NCBI GenBank assembly: GCA_020060215.1
Contig: JAGVAP010000023.1
Coordinates: 1 to 51,914 of the forward strand
DNA from: Deltaproteobacteria bacterium
GTDB taxonomy: Bacteria; Desulfobacterota; DSM-4660; Desulfatiglandales; HGW-15
Direction: 5' to 3'
DNA: 51,914 nucleotides
Shown: in pieces, positions 32,050 to 41,467 of the stretch
Layout: every line of letters begins with the position of its first letter
Position numbering within the stretch: position 1 is the stretch's first letter
Made by a program: the position numbers and the translations under genes
The notes under the pieces: generated by a model
Database searches by the model: none
The model's input: only the letters and a program-made list of their open reading frames with translations
Told to the model about the DNA's origin: nothing

Positions 32050-33747
32050 ATGTTCATTCAGAAGATCGGTGTCATCAGCCACACCTACCGACACATGCAC
32101 CGCTACAGCGAGATCCTGGGGGTGCTCATCAAGTTCGGTTTCGGCGATCTGATCAGCAGCCTCAAGATCGAGCAGTACCTGGATTTCGGGAGGCACATCT
32201 TCAACCGACGCGAATCGCGGGAGAAGGTGGAATCCCTCTCCCGCGCCGTGAGGCTTCGGCTGGCCCTGGAGGAACTGGGCCCCACCTTCATCAAACTGGG
32301 CCAGGCCCTCAGCACCAGGGCCGATCTGCTCCCTCCGGACTTCATCCGCGAGCTCGTAAAGCTGCAGGATCGTGTCCCGCCCTTTCCTTTCTCCGAAGCG
32401 CAAAAGGTCCTGGAAACCGAACTGAAGGGATCCTCCCCGAGCCTGTTCGAGAGCATCGAACCCGTACCTTTCGCAGCCGCGTCCATCGGACAGGTCCACC
32501 GGGCCCGGCTCCTGGACGGGGAGGAGGTGGCGATCAAGATCCAGAGGCCCGGGATCAGGCGCACGGTCGAGGTGGATCTCGAGATCCTCTATCACCTGGC
32601 CACCCTCGTGGAGAGACACCTGAGCGGGTGGGATCTCCACCGGCCGACCAGGATCGTGGAGGAATTCGGCCGCATGCTCTCCAGAGAGATGGATTACACG
32701 ATCGAGGCGGCCAGCATGGAGCGCTTCGCTGCCCAATTCATCGACGACCCGCGCATCTACGTCCCCAAGGTCTTCAGGGACGCAACCACCACCCGGATCC
32801 TCACCATGGAGTACATCGAGGGGATCAAGGCCGGCTCTCTGGAGCTTCTCAGAAAGGCCGGCCATGATCTGAAGGAGATCGCACGGAGAGGGGCGGAGCT
32901 CGTGATGACCCAGATCTTCGTGCATGGTTTTTTCCATGCAGACCCTCATCCGGCGAATCTGATGGTGCTCCCGGGGGAGGTCATCTGCTTCCTGGATCTG
33001 GGCATGATGGGGCGGTTGGATCGCGAAACCAGAGAGAGGGTCATCGATCTGGTCATGGGGGTGGTCCGTCGTGACGAGTCGGCCCTTGCAGCCGCCCTCA
33101 TACGGATCACGACCTGGGACCAGGAGCCCAATCGGCAGGAGCTCGAGAGGGACGCGCTGGACCTGGCCGAACGACACCTCTACAGGCCGCTGAAGGAAAT
33201 GCCCCTGGTCAGATTCATCTACCAGATCTTCGAGGTGGCATCCAAGCACCGCCTCCGTCTGCCCTTGAATGTGCTCTTCCTCATCAAGGCGCTGGGGTCC
33301 ATCGAAGGACTCGGTCGCGATCTGGACCCGGAGTTCAGTCTGATCGGGAGCGCGGCGCCTTTCGTGGAGCGGGCCTATGCGGAGCGGTTTCATCCCAGGA
33401 GGCTGGCCGAGGACGCCCTTGCCCAGGGGGGGGTGTTGATTCATTTGCTCAAAGAGATCCCCGCAGAACTGCATCAGGTCCTGAGGATGGCAAGACAGGG
33501 CCGGCTCCGGGTGGATATCCACAATGTCACCCAGGATCAGATGATGAAGAGCCTGTCCCAGACCGGGACGAGGCTCTCCTTCGCCATTGTGCTCGCATCC
33601 CTGATCATCGGCTCCTCCCTCATGGTCCTCTCGGACATCCCGCCCAAGTGGTACGACATCCCCCTGATCGGACTGGTCGGGTATCTGGTGGCCGGGGTAA
33701 TGGGATTCTGGCTGCTGATATCGACATTGCGAAAAGGAAAGTTGTAG
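32050..33747 (+). CDS. ubiB: UbiB/AarF-family (ABC1) atypical kinase
   Basis: A 565-residue membrane-associated protein of the ABC1/ADCK/UbiB family, needed in ubiquinone-making bacteria for an early quinone synthesis step; in menaquinone users the role is less clear. Seen: the KxGQ motif in FIKLGQALSTR near residue 82, FAAASIGQVHRA (Ala-rich loop), VAIKIQRPGI (nucleotide-binding Lys), and HADPHPANLMV with LDLGMMGRL (catalytic and metal region) near residues 296-320. Two hydrophobic segments at the C-terminus (FAIVLASLIIGSSLMVL and LIGLVGYLVAGVMGFWLL) anchor it. Short GAGGC precedes the ATG. Confidence 0.9.
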   Translation: MFIQKIGVISHTYRHMHRYSEILGVLIKFGFGDLISSLKIEQYLDFGRHIFNRRESREKVESLSRAVRLRLALEELGPTFIKLGQALSTRADLLPPDFIRELVKLQDRVPPFPFSEAQKVLETELKGSSPSLFESIEPVPFAAASIGQVHRARLLDGEEVAIKIQRPGIRRTVEVDLEILYHLATLVERHLSGWDLHRPTRIVEEFGRMLSREMDYTIEAASMERFAAQFIDDPRIYVPKVFRDATTTRILTMEYIEGIKAGSLELLRKAGHDLKEIARRGAELVMTQIFVHGFFHADPHPANLMVLPGEVICFLDLGMMGRLDRETRERVIDLVMGVVRRDESALAAALIRITTWDQEPNRQELERDALDLAERHLYRPLKEMPLVRFIYQIFEVASKHRLRLPLNVLFLIKALGSIEGLGRDLDPEFSLIGSAAPFVERAYAERFHPRRLAEDALAQGGVLIHLLKEIPAELHQVLRMARQGRLRVDIHNVTQDQMMKSLSQTGTRLSFAIVLASLIIGSSLMVLSDIPPKWYDIPLIGLVGYLVAGVMGFWLLISTLRKGKL

Positions 33748-33766
33748 CAGGTGGTCTACTCACCAC

Positions 33767-33795
33767 TCGCAACCCGCATCTTCGCCCGTTATAAT
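33767..33795 (+). promoter_or_regulatory. Promoter of the tandem uvrA, giving an apparently leaderless mRNA
   Basis: A perfect TATAAT (33790-33795) lies 17 bp after a weak TCGCAA (33767-33772). The ATG is at 33803, so transcription would start at about 33802-33803. No Shine-Dalgarno sequence lies between the box and the ATG. This suggests leaderless translation. By-eye call. Confidence 0.55.
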
Positions 33796-33802
33796 AGCAC
33801 CC

Positions 33803-36800
33803 ATGAAAAAGAGTGATTCTGATGCCAAATCCATCCGCATCCTCGGCGCAAGGCAGAACAACCTCAAGAACCTGGACCTCGAAATCCCGCTTCATCGCAT
33901 CACGGTCGTCACCGGGCTGAGCGGTTCCGGCAAGTCTTCCCTCGCCTTCGACACCCTCTACGCTGAAGGACAGCGCCGCTACGTAGAGACCTTTTCCCCT
34001 TATGCCAGGCAGTTCATGGAGCGCATGGACCGGCCCCATGTGGAGCGGATCGAAAACATTCCCCCGGCCATAGCGATCGATCGCAAGGATCCCGTTCGAA
34101 CCTCCCGGTCTTCGGTCGGCACCATGACCGAGATCACGGACTATGTGAAGCTGCTCTTTGCGCGTGCGGGCGTGCTCCACTGCCGGGAGTGCGGCCGGCC
34201 CGTGGTCTCCGATACCCCCGAGACCATCTGGAAGGGACTGGATGACGCTGCAGAAGGGTCCGAGGTCCTGATCACCTTTCCCGCTCGAACCCAGGGAAAG
34301 GGTCCCGTCGAGTTGAAAAAGGAGCTGGGCCGGGCGGGTTTCTCCCGACTCTTCCTGGACGGCCGGATCCTGTCCCTGGACGACTGGGAGGGCGAGCCCA
34401 AAGACATCCATGTGGTCTCCGACAGGCTCCTGTTCAGACGTTCCGAACGCAAGAGGGTCGTCGATTCCCTGGAGCAGGCGATCCGTTTCGGCGGGGGCCG
34501 GGTAGACGTGTGGATCAGACCCGACCTCCACAGGTCCTTCAGCGGCAGGCTCGAATGCGCGGCCTGCGGGATCTCCTACAGGGCGCCGCTGCCGAGTCTC
34601 TTCTCGTTCAACAGCCCCATCGGCGCGTGCGATACATGCCGGGGATTCGGGAGGATCCTCGATGTGGATCTGGATCTGGTCATCCCCGACCCCTTTCTCA
34701 CCCTGGAACAGGGGGCGGTCAAACCCTGGGGAGGGAGAAAGGAAGACCGGATGGAGTACCACGACCTCAGGGCTTTCTGCAGGAAGAAAAAGATCCCTAT
34801 GGACGTTCCGTTCTTCGCCCTCGGCAAAGAGCAGAAGACCGGCATCATCCAGGGGGACGGGGGGTACTACGGGATCCGGGGATTCTTCCAGTGGCTCGAG
34901 ACCAAGACCTACAAGATGCATGTGCGGGTCTATCTATCCAGATACCGCACGAGCACTCCCTGCCCCGACTGCGGAGGGGCCCGTTTCAAACCGGAGTCCC
35001 TCCTCTACCGCCTGGGGGGACTGACCATCTCCAAGATCTACGAGTTGCCCATCCATGAAACGGACTCCTTCTTCAGGAGTCTGAAGGTGGCGCCGGGCGA
35101 CAAGGCCAGCCTGCTGGTCCTCGGCGAGATCCGAAACCGGCTGCGATACCTCATGGAGGTGGGCCTCGGCTACCTCACCCTCGACCGTCAGTCGCGCACC
35201 CTGTCGGGAGGCGAGGTCCAGAGGGTCGCCCTGACCTCGGCCCTGGGCTCCTCGCTGGTGAACACGCTGTACGTCCTGGATGAACCGAGCGTCGGCCTCC
35301 ATCCAAGGGACAATCACCGGCTGATCAGGATCCTGAAGGGGCTCCGGGACCTGAAGAACACGGTGGTGGTCGTGGAACACGACCCCGACATCATCTCCGA
35401 GAGCGACCACATGCTCGACCTGGGGCCCGGTGCCGGCGAAGAGGGAGGCCGGGTGATGTATTTCGGCCCCACCAGGGATGTGCAGGGATCCCTGACAGGG
35501 GAATACCTGAGGGGGACCCGTTCCATCCCTTTCCCCGCCAAGCGGCGCAGATCGGAAAAGGACCGCCGGCTCGTCATCGAAGGCGCATCCGAACACAACC
35601 TGAAAGACATCACGGTGGAAATCCCGCTCGGCACGTTCGTCTGCCTCACGGGGGTATCCGGTTCAGGAAAGTCCACGCTGGCCGAGGAGATCCTCTATCG
35701 GGGGCTCAAGCGCGGACTGGGGGATTACCAGGAGCGGCCCGGCAGCCACAAGGGGATCACCGGCTCCGAGGGTCTCAAGGACGTGCTCCTCGTGGATCAG
35801 CGGCCCATCGGCCGCACCCCGCGCGGAAATCCGCTGACCTATCTGAAGGCCATGGATCCCATCCGGAGACTGCTTGCGTCCACGGAAGGGGCTTTGCAAA
35901 GGGGGCTCGATGCAAGACACTTCTCCTTCAACATCCCCGGAGGGCGTTGCGAGACCTGCCAGGGCGCAGGGTTTGAAAGGGTGGAGATGCAGTTCCTGTC
36001 CGATGTCTTCCTCACCTGCCCGGAATGTGACGGAAAACGGTTCAGGGGGGAGGTCCTGGAGGCCCGTTACAGGGGCAGGAACATCCATGACATCCTTTCC
36101 ATGACCGTGGATCAGGCCATGGGGTTTTTCTCCGACGAACCCCAGATCCGTGATGGGCTGAGACCCCTAACCCGCGTGGGGCTCGGGTACATGCGGCTCG
36201 GCCAGGCCATCAACACCCTCTCCGGGGGCGAGGCGCAGAGGCTCAAACTCTGCCGCTATCTCAGGGACGAGCCTGGGGGCTCCAGGCTTTTCATCTTTGA
36301 CGAGCCCACCACGGGACTCCACTTTGCGGACATCGAGAAGCTCCTCACGGCCCTTCAGGAGCTCGTGGACCGGGGGAACACGGTCCTGGTGATCGAGCAC
36401 CACATGGACGTGATCAAGAACGCCGACTGGGTCATCGATCTGGGACCGGAAGGAGGAGAGGATGGAGGGCGGATCGTGGCCGCCGGCACGCCCGAAGAGG
36501 TGGCCCGTGCGAAGGGGTCCCACACGGCTCGATTCCTGAAGAAGGCGCTGCGCCGCTCCTCGTCCCTGAAGAAGGTGAGCGCGGGGGCTGCGGGTCCGGC
36601 CCGGAAGGAGACGTCGCACCCCAGGATCAAGGTGGTCGGCGCCCGGGAGCACAACCTCAAAGACCTGAGCCTCTCGATCCCGCGGCAGGAGCTGGTGGTC
36701 GTCACGGGCGTTTCCGGCTCCGGGAAGTCGACCTTGATCTTCGATATCCTCTTTGCCGAGGGGCAGCGGCGCTACCTGGAGAGCCTCGCACCCTATGTGA

Positions 36801-39100
36801 GGCAGTACGTGAAGATCCAGGAGAGGCCCGATGTGGATTCCGTGTCCGGTCTCTCCCCGACGGTCGCCATCCAGCAGCGGATCAGCCACTCCGGCCCGAG
36901 GTCCACGGTCGCCACCCTTACGGAGATCTATCATTTCCTGAGGCTCCTCTTCAGCAAACTGGGGCGGCAGCACTGCCCGGGGTGCGGGCGGGAGCTGAAG
37001 GCGCGCACCCATGAAGAGATCACGGCCGGTATCCGGGAGCGGATCGGAGCTCGCGAGACCCTGCTCCTGGTGAGGAAGGTGACGGGCCGCAAGGGGTTTC
37101 ACAAGGAGGTCTTTTCCTCAGCCCTCAAGAGGGGCTTCCGGGAGGCCCGGATCGACGGAAAGGTCGTCCCCCTTCGCGAGGGCATGGCGCTCAGCCGTTT
37201 TCACGAGCATACGATCGATCTGGTCGCGGGGAGACTGTCCCGTGAGAATTACGGTTCCCTGATCTCTCTCGGCCTCCAGGAAGGAAACGGCACCGTCATG
37301 GTACTGGATCGGAGGGGCCGCGAAGAGGTGTTCAGCGTAAAGGGGGCGTGCGTGGTGTGCGGCATCAGCCCCCCGGATCTGGATCCCAGGCTTTTTTCCT
37401 TCAACAGCCGGCTGGGCGCATGTCCCACGTGCGCGGGTCTTGGAAGGCTGGAGCATGAGGGCAACGGCGCGGCCGTCCTCTGCCCGCAGTGCGAGGGGAG
37501 CAGGCTCAGCCGGGAGGCCCTGTCGGTGAGGGTCCAGGGGTTCAGCCTGTGGGACCTGGTGCGCTTGCCCGCGCATCGCCTCCAGGAGACCCTCTCCGGG
37601 TTCAGGTTCCCGGATCATGAGGAGCCGATCGCCGGACCCGTCATGGCCGAGATCATGGGCCGGCTGGATCTGCTGAACCGTCTCGGCCTTTCCTATCTTT
37701 CCCTGGGGCGGAGCGGCGAGACCCTCTCCGGAGGCGAGGCCCAGCGGGTGAGACTGGCCGCCCAGCTCGGCTCGAACCTGACCGGCATCTCCTACATCCT
37801 GGATGAGCCGACCATCGGGCTCCACCCCCGGGACAATCATGTCCTGATCTCCGCCCTCCATGAGCTGAAGAAACGGGGCAATACGGTCCTGGTCGTGGAG
37901 CACGATGAGGAGACCATCCGGCGGGCGGATACCGTCATCGATCTGGGGCCCGGGGCGGGTCGGGACGGGGGACGTCTGGTGGCCATGGGAAAGCTCGCCG
38001 ACCTCAAGAAGATCCCCTCCTCCCTCACCGGTGCGTTTTTCGACGGACAGCCGCGCCGGATCACGTCGCGGCTGAGGGACTACCGCAGTCTGCCCGGCGT
38101 AAGGGTCCTCTCCGCCTCCGAGCACAACCTCAAGGGCATCGACGCGGTCTTTCCCCTCGGCGCCCTGGTGTGCGTGACCGGCGTCTCAGGATCGGGCAAG
38201 TCCACGCTCCTCAAGGAGACCCTTTTCAAGGGCGTCAGGGGGCTCCTCGCCGGCAACGGCGGAGCCTCCGGCCGGTACAAGGGGATCAGGGGATGGGAAA
38301 AGATCGACCGGATCCTGGAGGTGGACCACAGCCCTATCGGCAACACCCCACGATCCGTCCCCGCCTCTTATGTCGGCTTCCTTTCGGACCTCCGAAAGCT
38401 CCTTGCCATGACCCCGGAGGCGAGAGAAAGGGGGTACGGACCGGGCCGGTTTTCATTCAACGTCCCGGGAGGACGCTGTGAACCATGCAAGGGGCACGGG
38501 TTCATCAAGGTGGTCATGAGCTTTCTTCCGGACGTCTACATCCGATGCGAGAACTGTGAAGGCAAACGGTTCAACCGGGAGACCCTCGACATCACCTTCA
38601 AGGGCAAGAACATCTCCGAGATCCTGGATCTCACCTTCGAAGAGGCATCCCACTTCTTCGCGGCGGTCCCGGCCATCCGCCGCGCCGTCCAGGTCGTCTG
38701 CGACATCGGTCTGGGCTACATCCGCCTGGGTCAGTCCAGCCCCACATTGTCGGGTGGCGAGGCCCAGCGGATCAAGCTTGCCGAGGAGCTGGCGAAGCGG
38801 TCCGAGGGCAGGACCTTCTATGTCCTCGACGAACCCACGACAGGGCTGCACATCGCTGATGTGAGGAAGCTGACCGCCGCATTGCAGAGGCTGGTGGACC
38901 AGGGGAATACGGTCGCCATGATCGAGCACAACCTGGAAGTCATTAAGGAGGCGGACTACATCATCGACCTCGGGCCGGAGGGGGGAGAACAGGGGGGAAC
39001 GATCGTGGCCACCGGCTCGCCCGCAGAGCTGATCGCCAGTCCCGGAACCTCGCATACGGCGGCGCATCTGAAGAGGTACCTTGAACAGGTTCCGTCATAA
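33803..39100 (+). CDS. uvrA: Tandem-fused UvrA excinuclease subunit with four ATPase modules
   Basis: A 1,765-residue protein, nearly twice the usual UvrA (about 940). UvrA recognises DNA damage in nucleotide excision repair and loads UvrB. Half 1 (about 1-915): Walker A at 38-46, zinc modules CRECG and CAACG...CDTC, insertion domain, CPDCGG, signature LSGGEVQR near 467, second Walker A near 617, zinc finger CETCQG...CPEC near 716, signature LSGGEAQR near 806. A linker of about 20 residues follows. Half 2 (about 936-1765) repeats the order with Walker A near 969 and 1460 and signatures near 1309 and 1648, but only about 21 residues separate CPTC from CPQC where half 1 has about 110. Half 2 therefore lacks the insertion domain, while the UvrB-binding-size segment is kept in both. 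No frameshift or stop is present. Confidence 0.95.
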   Translation: MKKSDSDAKSIRILGARQNNLKNLDLEIPLHRITVVTGLSGSGKSSLAFDTLYAEGQRRYVETFSPYARQFMERMDRPHVERIENIPPAIAIDRKDPVRTSRSSVGTMTEITDYVKLLFARAGVLHCRECGRPVVSDTPETIWKGLDDAAEGSEVLITFPARTQGKGPVELKKELGRAGFSRLFLDGRILSLDDWEGEPKDIHVVSDRLLFRRSERKRVVDSLEQAIRFGGGRVDVWIRPDLHRSFSGRLECAACGISYRAPLPSLFSFNSPIGACDTCRGFGRILDVDLDLVIPDPFLTLEQGAVKPWGGRKEDRMEYHDLRAFCRKKKIPMDVPFFALGKEQKTGIIQGDGGYYGIRGFFQWLETKTYKMHVRVYLSRYRTSTPCPDCGGARFKPESLLYRLGGLTISKIYELPIHETDSFFRSLKVAPGDKASLLVLGEIRNRLRYLMEVGLGYLTLDRQSRTLSGGEVQRVALTSALGSSLVNTLYVLDEPSVGLHPRDNHRLIRILKGLRDLKNTVVVVEHDPDIISESDHMLDLGPGAGEEGGRVMYFGPTRDVQGSLTGEYLRGTRSIPFPAKRRRSEKDRRLVIEGASEHNLKDITVEIPLGTFVCLTGVSGSGKSTLAEEILYRGLKRGLGDYQERPGSHKGITGSEGLKDVLLVDQRPIGRTPRGNPLTYLKAMDPIRRLLASTEGALQRGLDARHFSFNIPGGRCETCQGAGFERVEMQFLSDVFLTCPECDGKRFRGEVLEARYRGRNIHDILSMTVDQAMGFFSDEPQIRDGLRPLTRVGLGYMRLGQAINTLSGGEAQRLKLCRYLRDEPGGSRLFIFDEPTTGLHFADIEKLLTALQELVDRGNTVLVIEHHMDVIKNADWVIDLGPEGGEDGGRIVAAGTPEEVARAKGSHTARFLKKALRRSSSLKKVSAGAAGPARKETSHPRIKVVGAREHNLKDLSLSIPRQELVVVTGVSGSGKSTLIFDILFAEGQRRYLESLAPYVRQYVKIQERPDVDSVSGLSPTVAIQQRISHSGPRSTVATLTEIYHFLRLLFSKLGRQHCPGCGRELKARTHEEITAGIRERIGARETLLLVRKVTGRKGFHKEVFSSALKRGFREARIDGKVVPLREGMALSRFHEHTIDLVAGRLSRENYGSLISLGLQEGNGTVMVLDRRGREEVFSVKGACVVCGISPPDLDPRLFSFNSRLGACPTCAGLGRLEHEGNGAAVLCPQCEGSRLSREALSVRVQGFSLWDLVRLPAHRLQETLSGFRFPDHEEPIAGPVMAEIMGRLDLLNRLGLSYLSLGRSGETLSGGEAQRVRLAAQLGSNLTGISYILDEPTIGLHPRDNHVLISALHELKKRGNTVLVVEHDEETIRRADTVIDLGPGAGRDGGRLVAMGKLADLKKIPSSLTGAFFDGQPRRITSRLRDYRSLPGVRVLSASEHNLKGIDAVFPLGALVCVTGVSGSGKSTLLKETLFKGVRGLLAGNGGASGRYKGIRGWEKIDRILEVDHSPIGNTPRSVPASYVGFLSDLRKLLAMTPEARERGYGPGRFSFNVPGGRCEPCKGHGFIKVVMSFLPDVYIRCENCEGKRFNRETLDITFKGKNISEILDLTFEEASHFFAAVPAIRRAVQVVCDIGLGYIRLGQSSPTLSGGEAQRIKLAEELAKRSEGRTFYVLDEPTTGLHIADVRKLTAALQRLVDQGNTVAMIEHNLEVIKEADYIIDLGPEGGEQGGTIVATGSPAELIASPGTSHTAAHLKRYLEQVPS

Positions 39101-39392
39101 TGGTCATGGATTATCGATCATTTGCATCAGTCATTGGTCATCGGTCCCTGTACTTGCCCCCAGCTCCACCATCTCGTTTGAGACCGCGGGTTGCGGGTGG
39201 TTGTGGCTGTTGAACTCCCCAACCTGCAACCCCGCTGGAGGGGCGGAAAGAAGAAACGGACGAGAGGAGCGTCCGGATCAGGGCGTTCCCGCGCAGGAGC
39301 GTGGAAACGACAACACGCCTCTTTGCCGGCATTGACCTTTCGCCAAACGTCCTTAAGAAGATGAATGACAATCCAAGGATAGTGAGGCCCCC
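39101..39392. repeat. Spacer with word repeats and a GCGGGTTGC dyad
   Basis: No gene. TTGGTCAT-type words recur at 39100-39145. GCGGGTTGCGGGT (39186-39198) and AACCTGCAACCCCGC (39221-39235) form an imperfect inverted repeat. The same CAACCCGC word also appears at about 31900 and 33769. The ald promoter was not identified. Confidence 0.45.
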
Positions 39393-40514
39393 ATGAAGAT
39401 CGGCGTTCCCCGCGAGATCAAGCCGCTGGAGAAGCGTGTCTCCCTCACCCCGCAATGCGTTAGGGTCCTGACCGCTCACGGCCATCAGGTCTTCCTGGAG
39501 AGGGACGCAGGCCAGGGTTCCGGTTTCCACGATCAATCCTATGGCTCTGCCGGGGCGGTCATCCTGGAGAGCGGAGAGGATCTCTGGTCGGAGGCGGAGA
39601 TGATCGTGAAGGTCAAGGAGCCGATCGAGCCCGAATTCCAGTGGATGAGGCCGGGGCAGATCCTCTTCACGTACCTCCACCTTGCCGCAGACCGCCGACT
39701 GACCGAGCTGCTGCTGGAGAAGCAGGTCGTCGGGATCGGATATGAAACGGTTCAGCTGGAAGACGGCACCTTGCCCCTTCTTGCCCCCATGAGCGAGGTG
39801 GCCGGAGCGCTTGCCGTACAGATGGGCGCCGCCTGCCTGGAGGCGAAGAACGGAGGCAGGGGTATCCTGCTCTCCGGGGTCCCGGGGGTGAAGCCGGCCA
39901 GGGTGGCCGTCATCGGGGGTGGAACGGCCGGAATGGCCGCCGCCACCGTCGCGGCAGGCATGGGGGCCAGCGTATCGATCCTGGACATCAACCCCGTGAG
40001 GCTCGGTTATATCCGCGATGTCATGCGAGGCCGGGTGGTCACCGTCCAGTCGGACCCCGCCAACATCGAAGAGGAGTGCCTCAACAGCGATCTCGTCATC
40101 TGCACCGTGCTGATCCCCGGGGCCAAGGCCCCCAAGCTCATCTCCCGAGACCTGGTCAGACGCATGCAGAACGGCTCCGCCATTGTGGACGTCTCCATTG
40201 ATCAGGGCGGATGCGCCGATACATCCAGACCGACCACCCACGAGGACCCCATCTATGTCGAAGAGGGGGTCGTCCACTACTGCGTCTCCAACATGCCGGG
40301 CGCGGTGCCGAGGACCTCCACCATTGCACTCACCAACGCCACATTCCGGTACGTCCTTGCGATCGCGGCCAAAGGCTGGCGACGGGCGATGGCGGAAGAT
40401 CATGCCCTTCAGGCGGGTTTGAACGTCTTTGAAGGCAAGATCGTGTGCCGTGCGGTAGCGGACAGCTTCCAGCTCCCCTGTGAAACCCCTCTCAGCGCCC
40501 TGTCAGGGCAGTGA
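39393..40514 (+). CDS. ald: Alanine dehydrogenase
   Basis: A 373-residue NAD-dependent enzyme interconverting L-alanine and pyruvate plus ammonium in the cytoplasm. N-terminal [20 protein letters not shown] with the conserved Arg15-type residue, [15 protein letters not shown], the Rossmann motif [22 protein letters not shown] near residue 173, and [21 protein letters not shown] with the catalytic Asp and His-rich loop, all family hallmarks. Normal length. GAGG lies 5 bp before the ATG. Single gene. Confidence 0.96.
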   Translation: MKIGVPREIKPLEKRVSLTPQCVRVLTAHGHQVFLERDAGQGSGFHDQSYGSAGAVILESGEDLWSEAEMIVKVKEPIEPEFQWMRPGQILFTYLHLAADRRLTELLLEKQVVGIGYETVQLEDGTLPLLAPMSEVAGALAVQMGAACLEAKNGGRGILLSGVPGVKPARVAVIGGGTAGMAAATVAAGMGASVSILDINPVRLGYIRDVMRGRVVTVQSDPANIEEECLNSDLVICTVLIPGAKAPKLISRDLVRRMQNGSAIVDVSIDQGGCADTSRPTTHEDPIYVEEGVVHYCVSNMPGAVPRTSTIALTNATFRYVLAIAAKGWRRAMAEDHALQAGLNVFEGKIVCRAVADSFQLPCETPLSALSGQ

Positions 40515-40829
40515 TGCTCTACCCTGTCGTTGCAGAAGATATGCGCTCAGACGCGAGACGCTGAAATGAAGGCCCCCGTCCGTATCGGCCGATGCCGGAT
40601 GCCGGGTTTCCGGATACGCGATACTTGGATCCCACGAGACTGAGTCCGTTTTTCTTAGATGCGTCCATGGAAGAACGTATTGCAGACCGAAGGACACTGT
40701 ATTTTGAACCCCTGTGGAGGGCTCCGCTTGCGATCAAAGGGGGGATGTTTATTTTGGCCCATGGCAAAAAATTTGGCATTGGCCAAAACCATATTTTTCA
40801 TCAATTCAGTCGATTAACGGAGGAGCACC
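40515..40829. other. Intergenic region before the PRC-barrel gene
   Basis: 315 bp with no convincing gene. A possible promoter is TTGGCA (40773-40778), 17 bp, TTTCAT (40796-40801), just upstream of the PRC-barrel gene's Shine-Dalgarno sequence. The stretch 40747-40800 is AT-rich with partial dyads (GGCCCATGGC and TTTGGCATTGGCCAAAA). Confidence 0.35.
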
Positions 40830-41381
40830 ATGAAGAAGATCATGATGGTTTTGATGGCAGTGAGCCTCATTGCCTTCGGATTCGCCGCCGGCGCCTCAGC
40901 GGCCGGTATGGATCAGTCGATGGGAAAGGGCGCCAAGGACGTCAGCGCCCTGGTTGGAAAGGATGTCCAGAACATGCAGGGCGAGGACCTCGGGGAGGTC
41001 AAGGACTTCATCCATGATCAGAGCGGAGAGATCTCTCTGGCCATCATCTCTCACGGAGGTTTTATGGGGGTAGGTGAAAAGGATGTGGCTGTTCCCTACA
41101 GCGCCCTTTCATTCAACGAGTCCGGGGATCACTTCGTCCTGAACGCAACGGAGGAACAGCTCGCGAATGCTCCCGCGATCACGGGTGACGAAAACCTGAG
41201 CGATCGTTCATTCGCAGAGGAAGTGTACAGGCATTTCGGCGAACGGCCCTACTGGACGGATGAGGGTGCGGGGACCCGCGAATACTTCGGCAGCGACCAG
41301 GATCTCGATCTCGATCCGGGGCAGGACATGGAGTCCGGTTCCGGCGTCATGCAGGACGACTTTAATCGAGACATCTACTGA
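40830..41381 (+). CDS. Exported PRC-barrel domain protein
   Basis: A 183-residue protein. It starts with a clear signal peptide (MKKIMMVLMAVSLIAFGFAA, then GASAAGMDQ with an AxA-type cleavage site). Residues about 38-105 follow the PRC-barrel pattern (DVSALVGKDVQNMQGEDLGE; VKDFIHDQSGEISLAIISHG; DVAVPYSALSF). The rest is acidic and low in complexity (SDQDLDLDPGQDMESGSG). Probably periplasmic; function unknown. GGAGG precedes the ATG. A strong terminator follows. Confidence 0.85.
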   Translation: MKKIMMVLMAVSLIAFGFAAGASAAGMDQSMGKGAKDVSALVGKDVQNMQGEDLGEVKDFIHDQSGEISLAIISHGGFMGVGEKDVAVPYSALSFNESGDHFVLNATEEQLANAPAITGDENLSDRSFAEEVYRHFGERPYWTDEGAGTREYFGSDQDLDLDPGQDMESGSGVMQDDFNRDIY

Positions 41382-41430
41382 TCACGGACCGCTCTGAGGG
41401 CTGCTCGCTTCTGCGGGGGCCATTGGTGCG

Positions 41431-41467
41431 GGGGGCGGGAGGAGACTTCCTCTCGCCCCCTTTCTTC
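41431..41467 (+). terminator. Intrinsic terminator after the PRC-barrel gene
   Basis: A 12-bp stem with one G-T pair, GGGGGCGGGAGG (41431-41442) against CCTCTCGCCCCC (41449-41460), is followed by TTTCTT. The T tract touches the stop of the convergent gene on the minus strand. Confidence 0.8.

Noticed and set aside
31165..33522. A 785-codon open frame on the minus strand across the methyltransferase and ubiB genes
   Set aside because: It is antisense to two well-supported genes and to a palindromic repeat, and shows no protein-like motifs.
40755..40800. Sigma-54 promoter before the PRC-barrel gene
   Set aside because: TTGGCCC and TTTGGCATTGGCC look suggestive, but no GG-N10-GC pair with TTGC at the right spacing is present.
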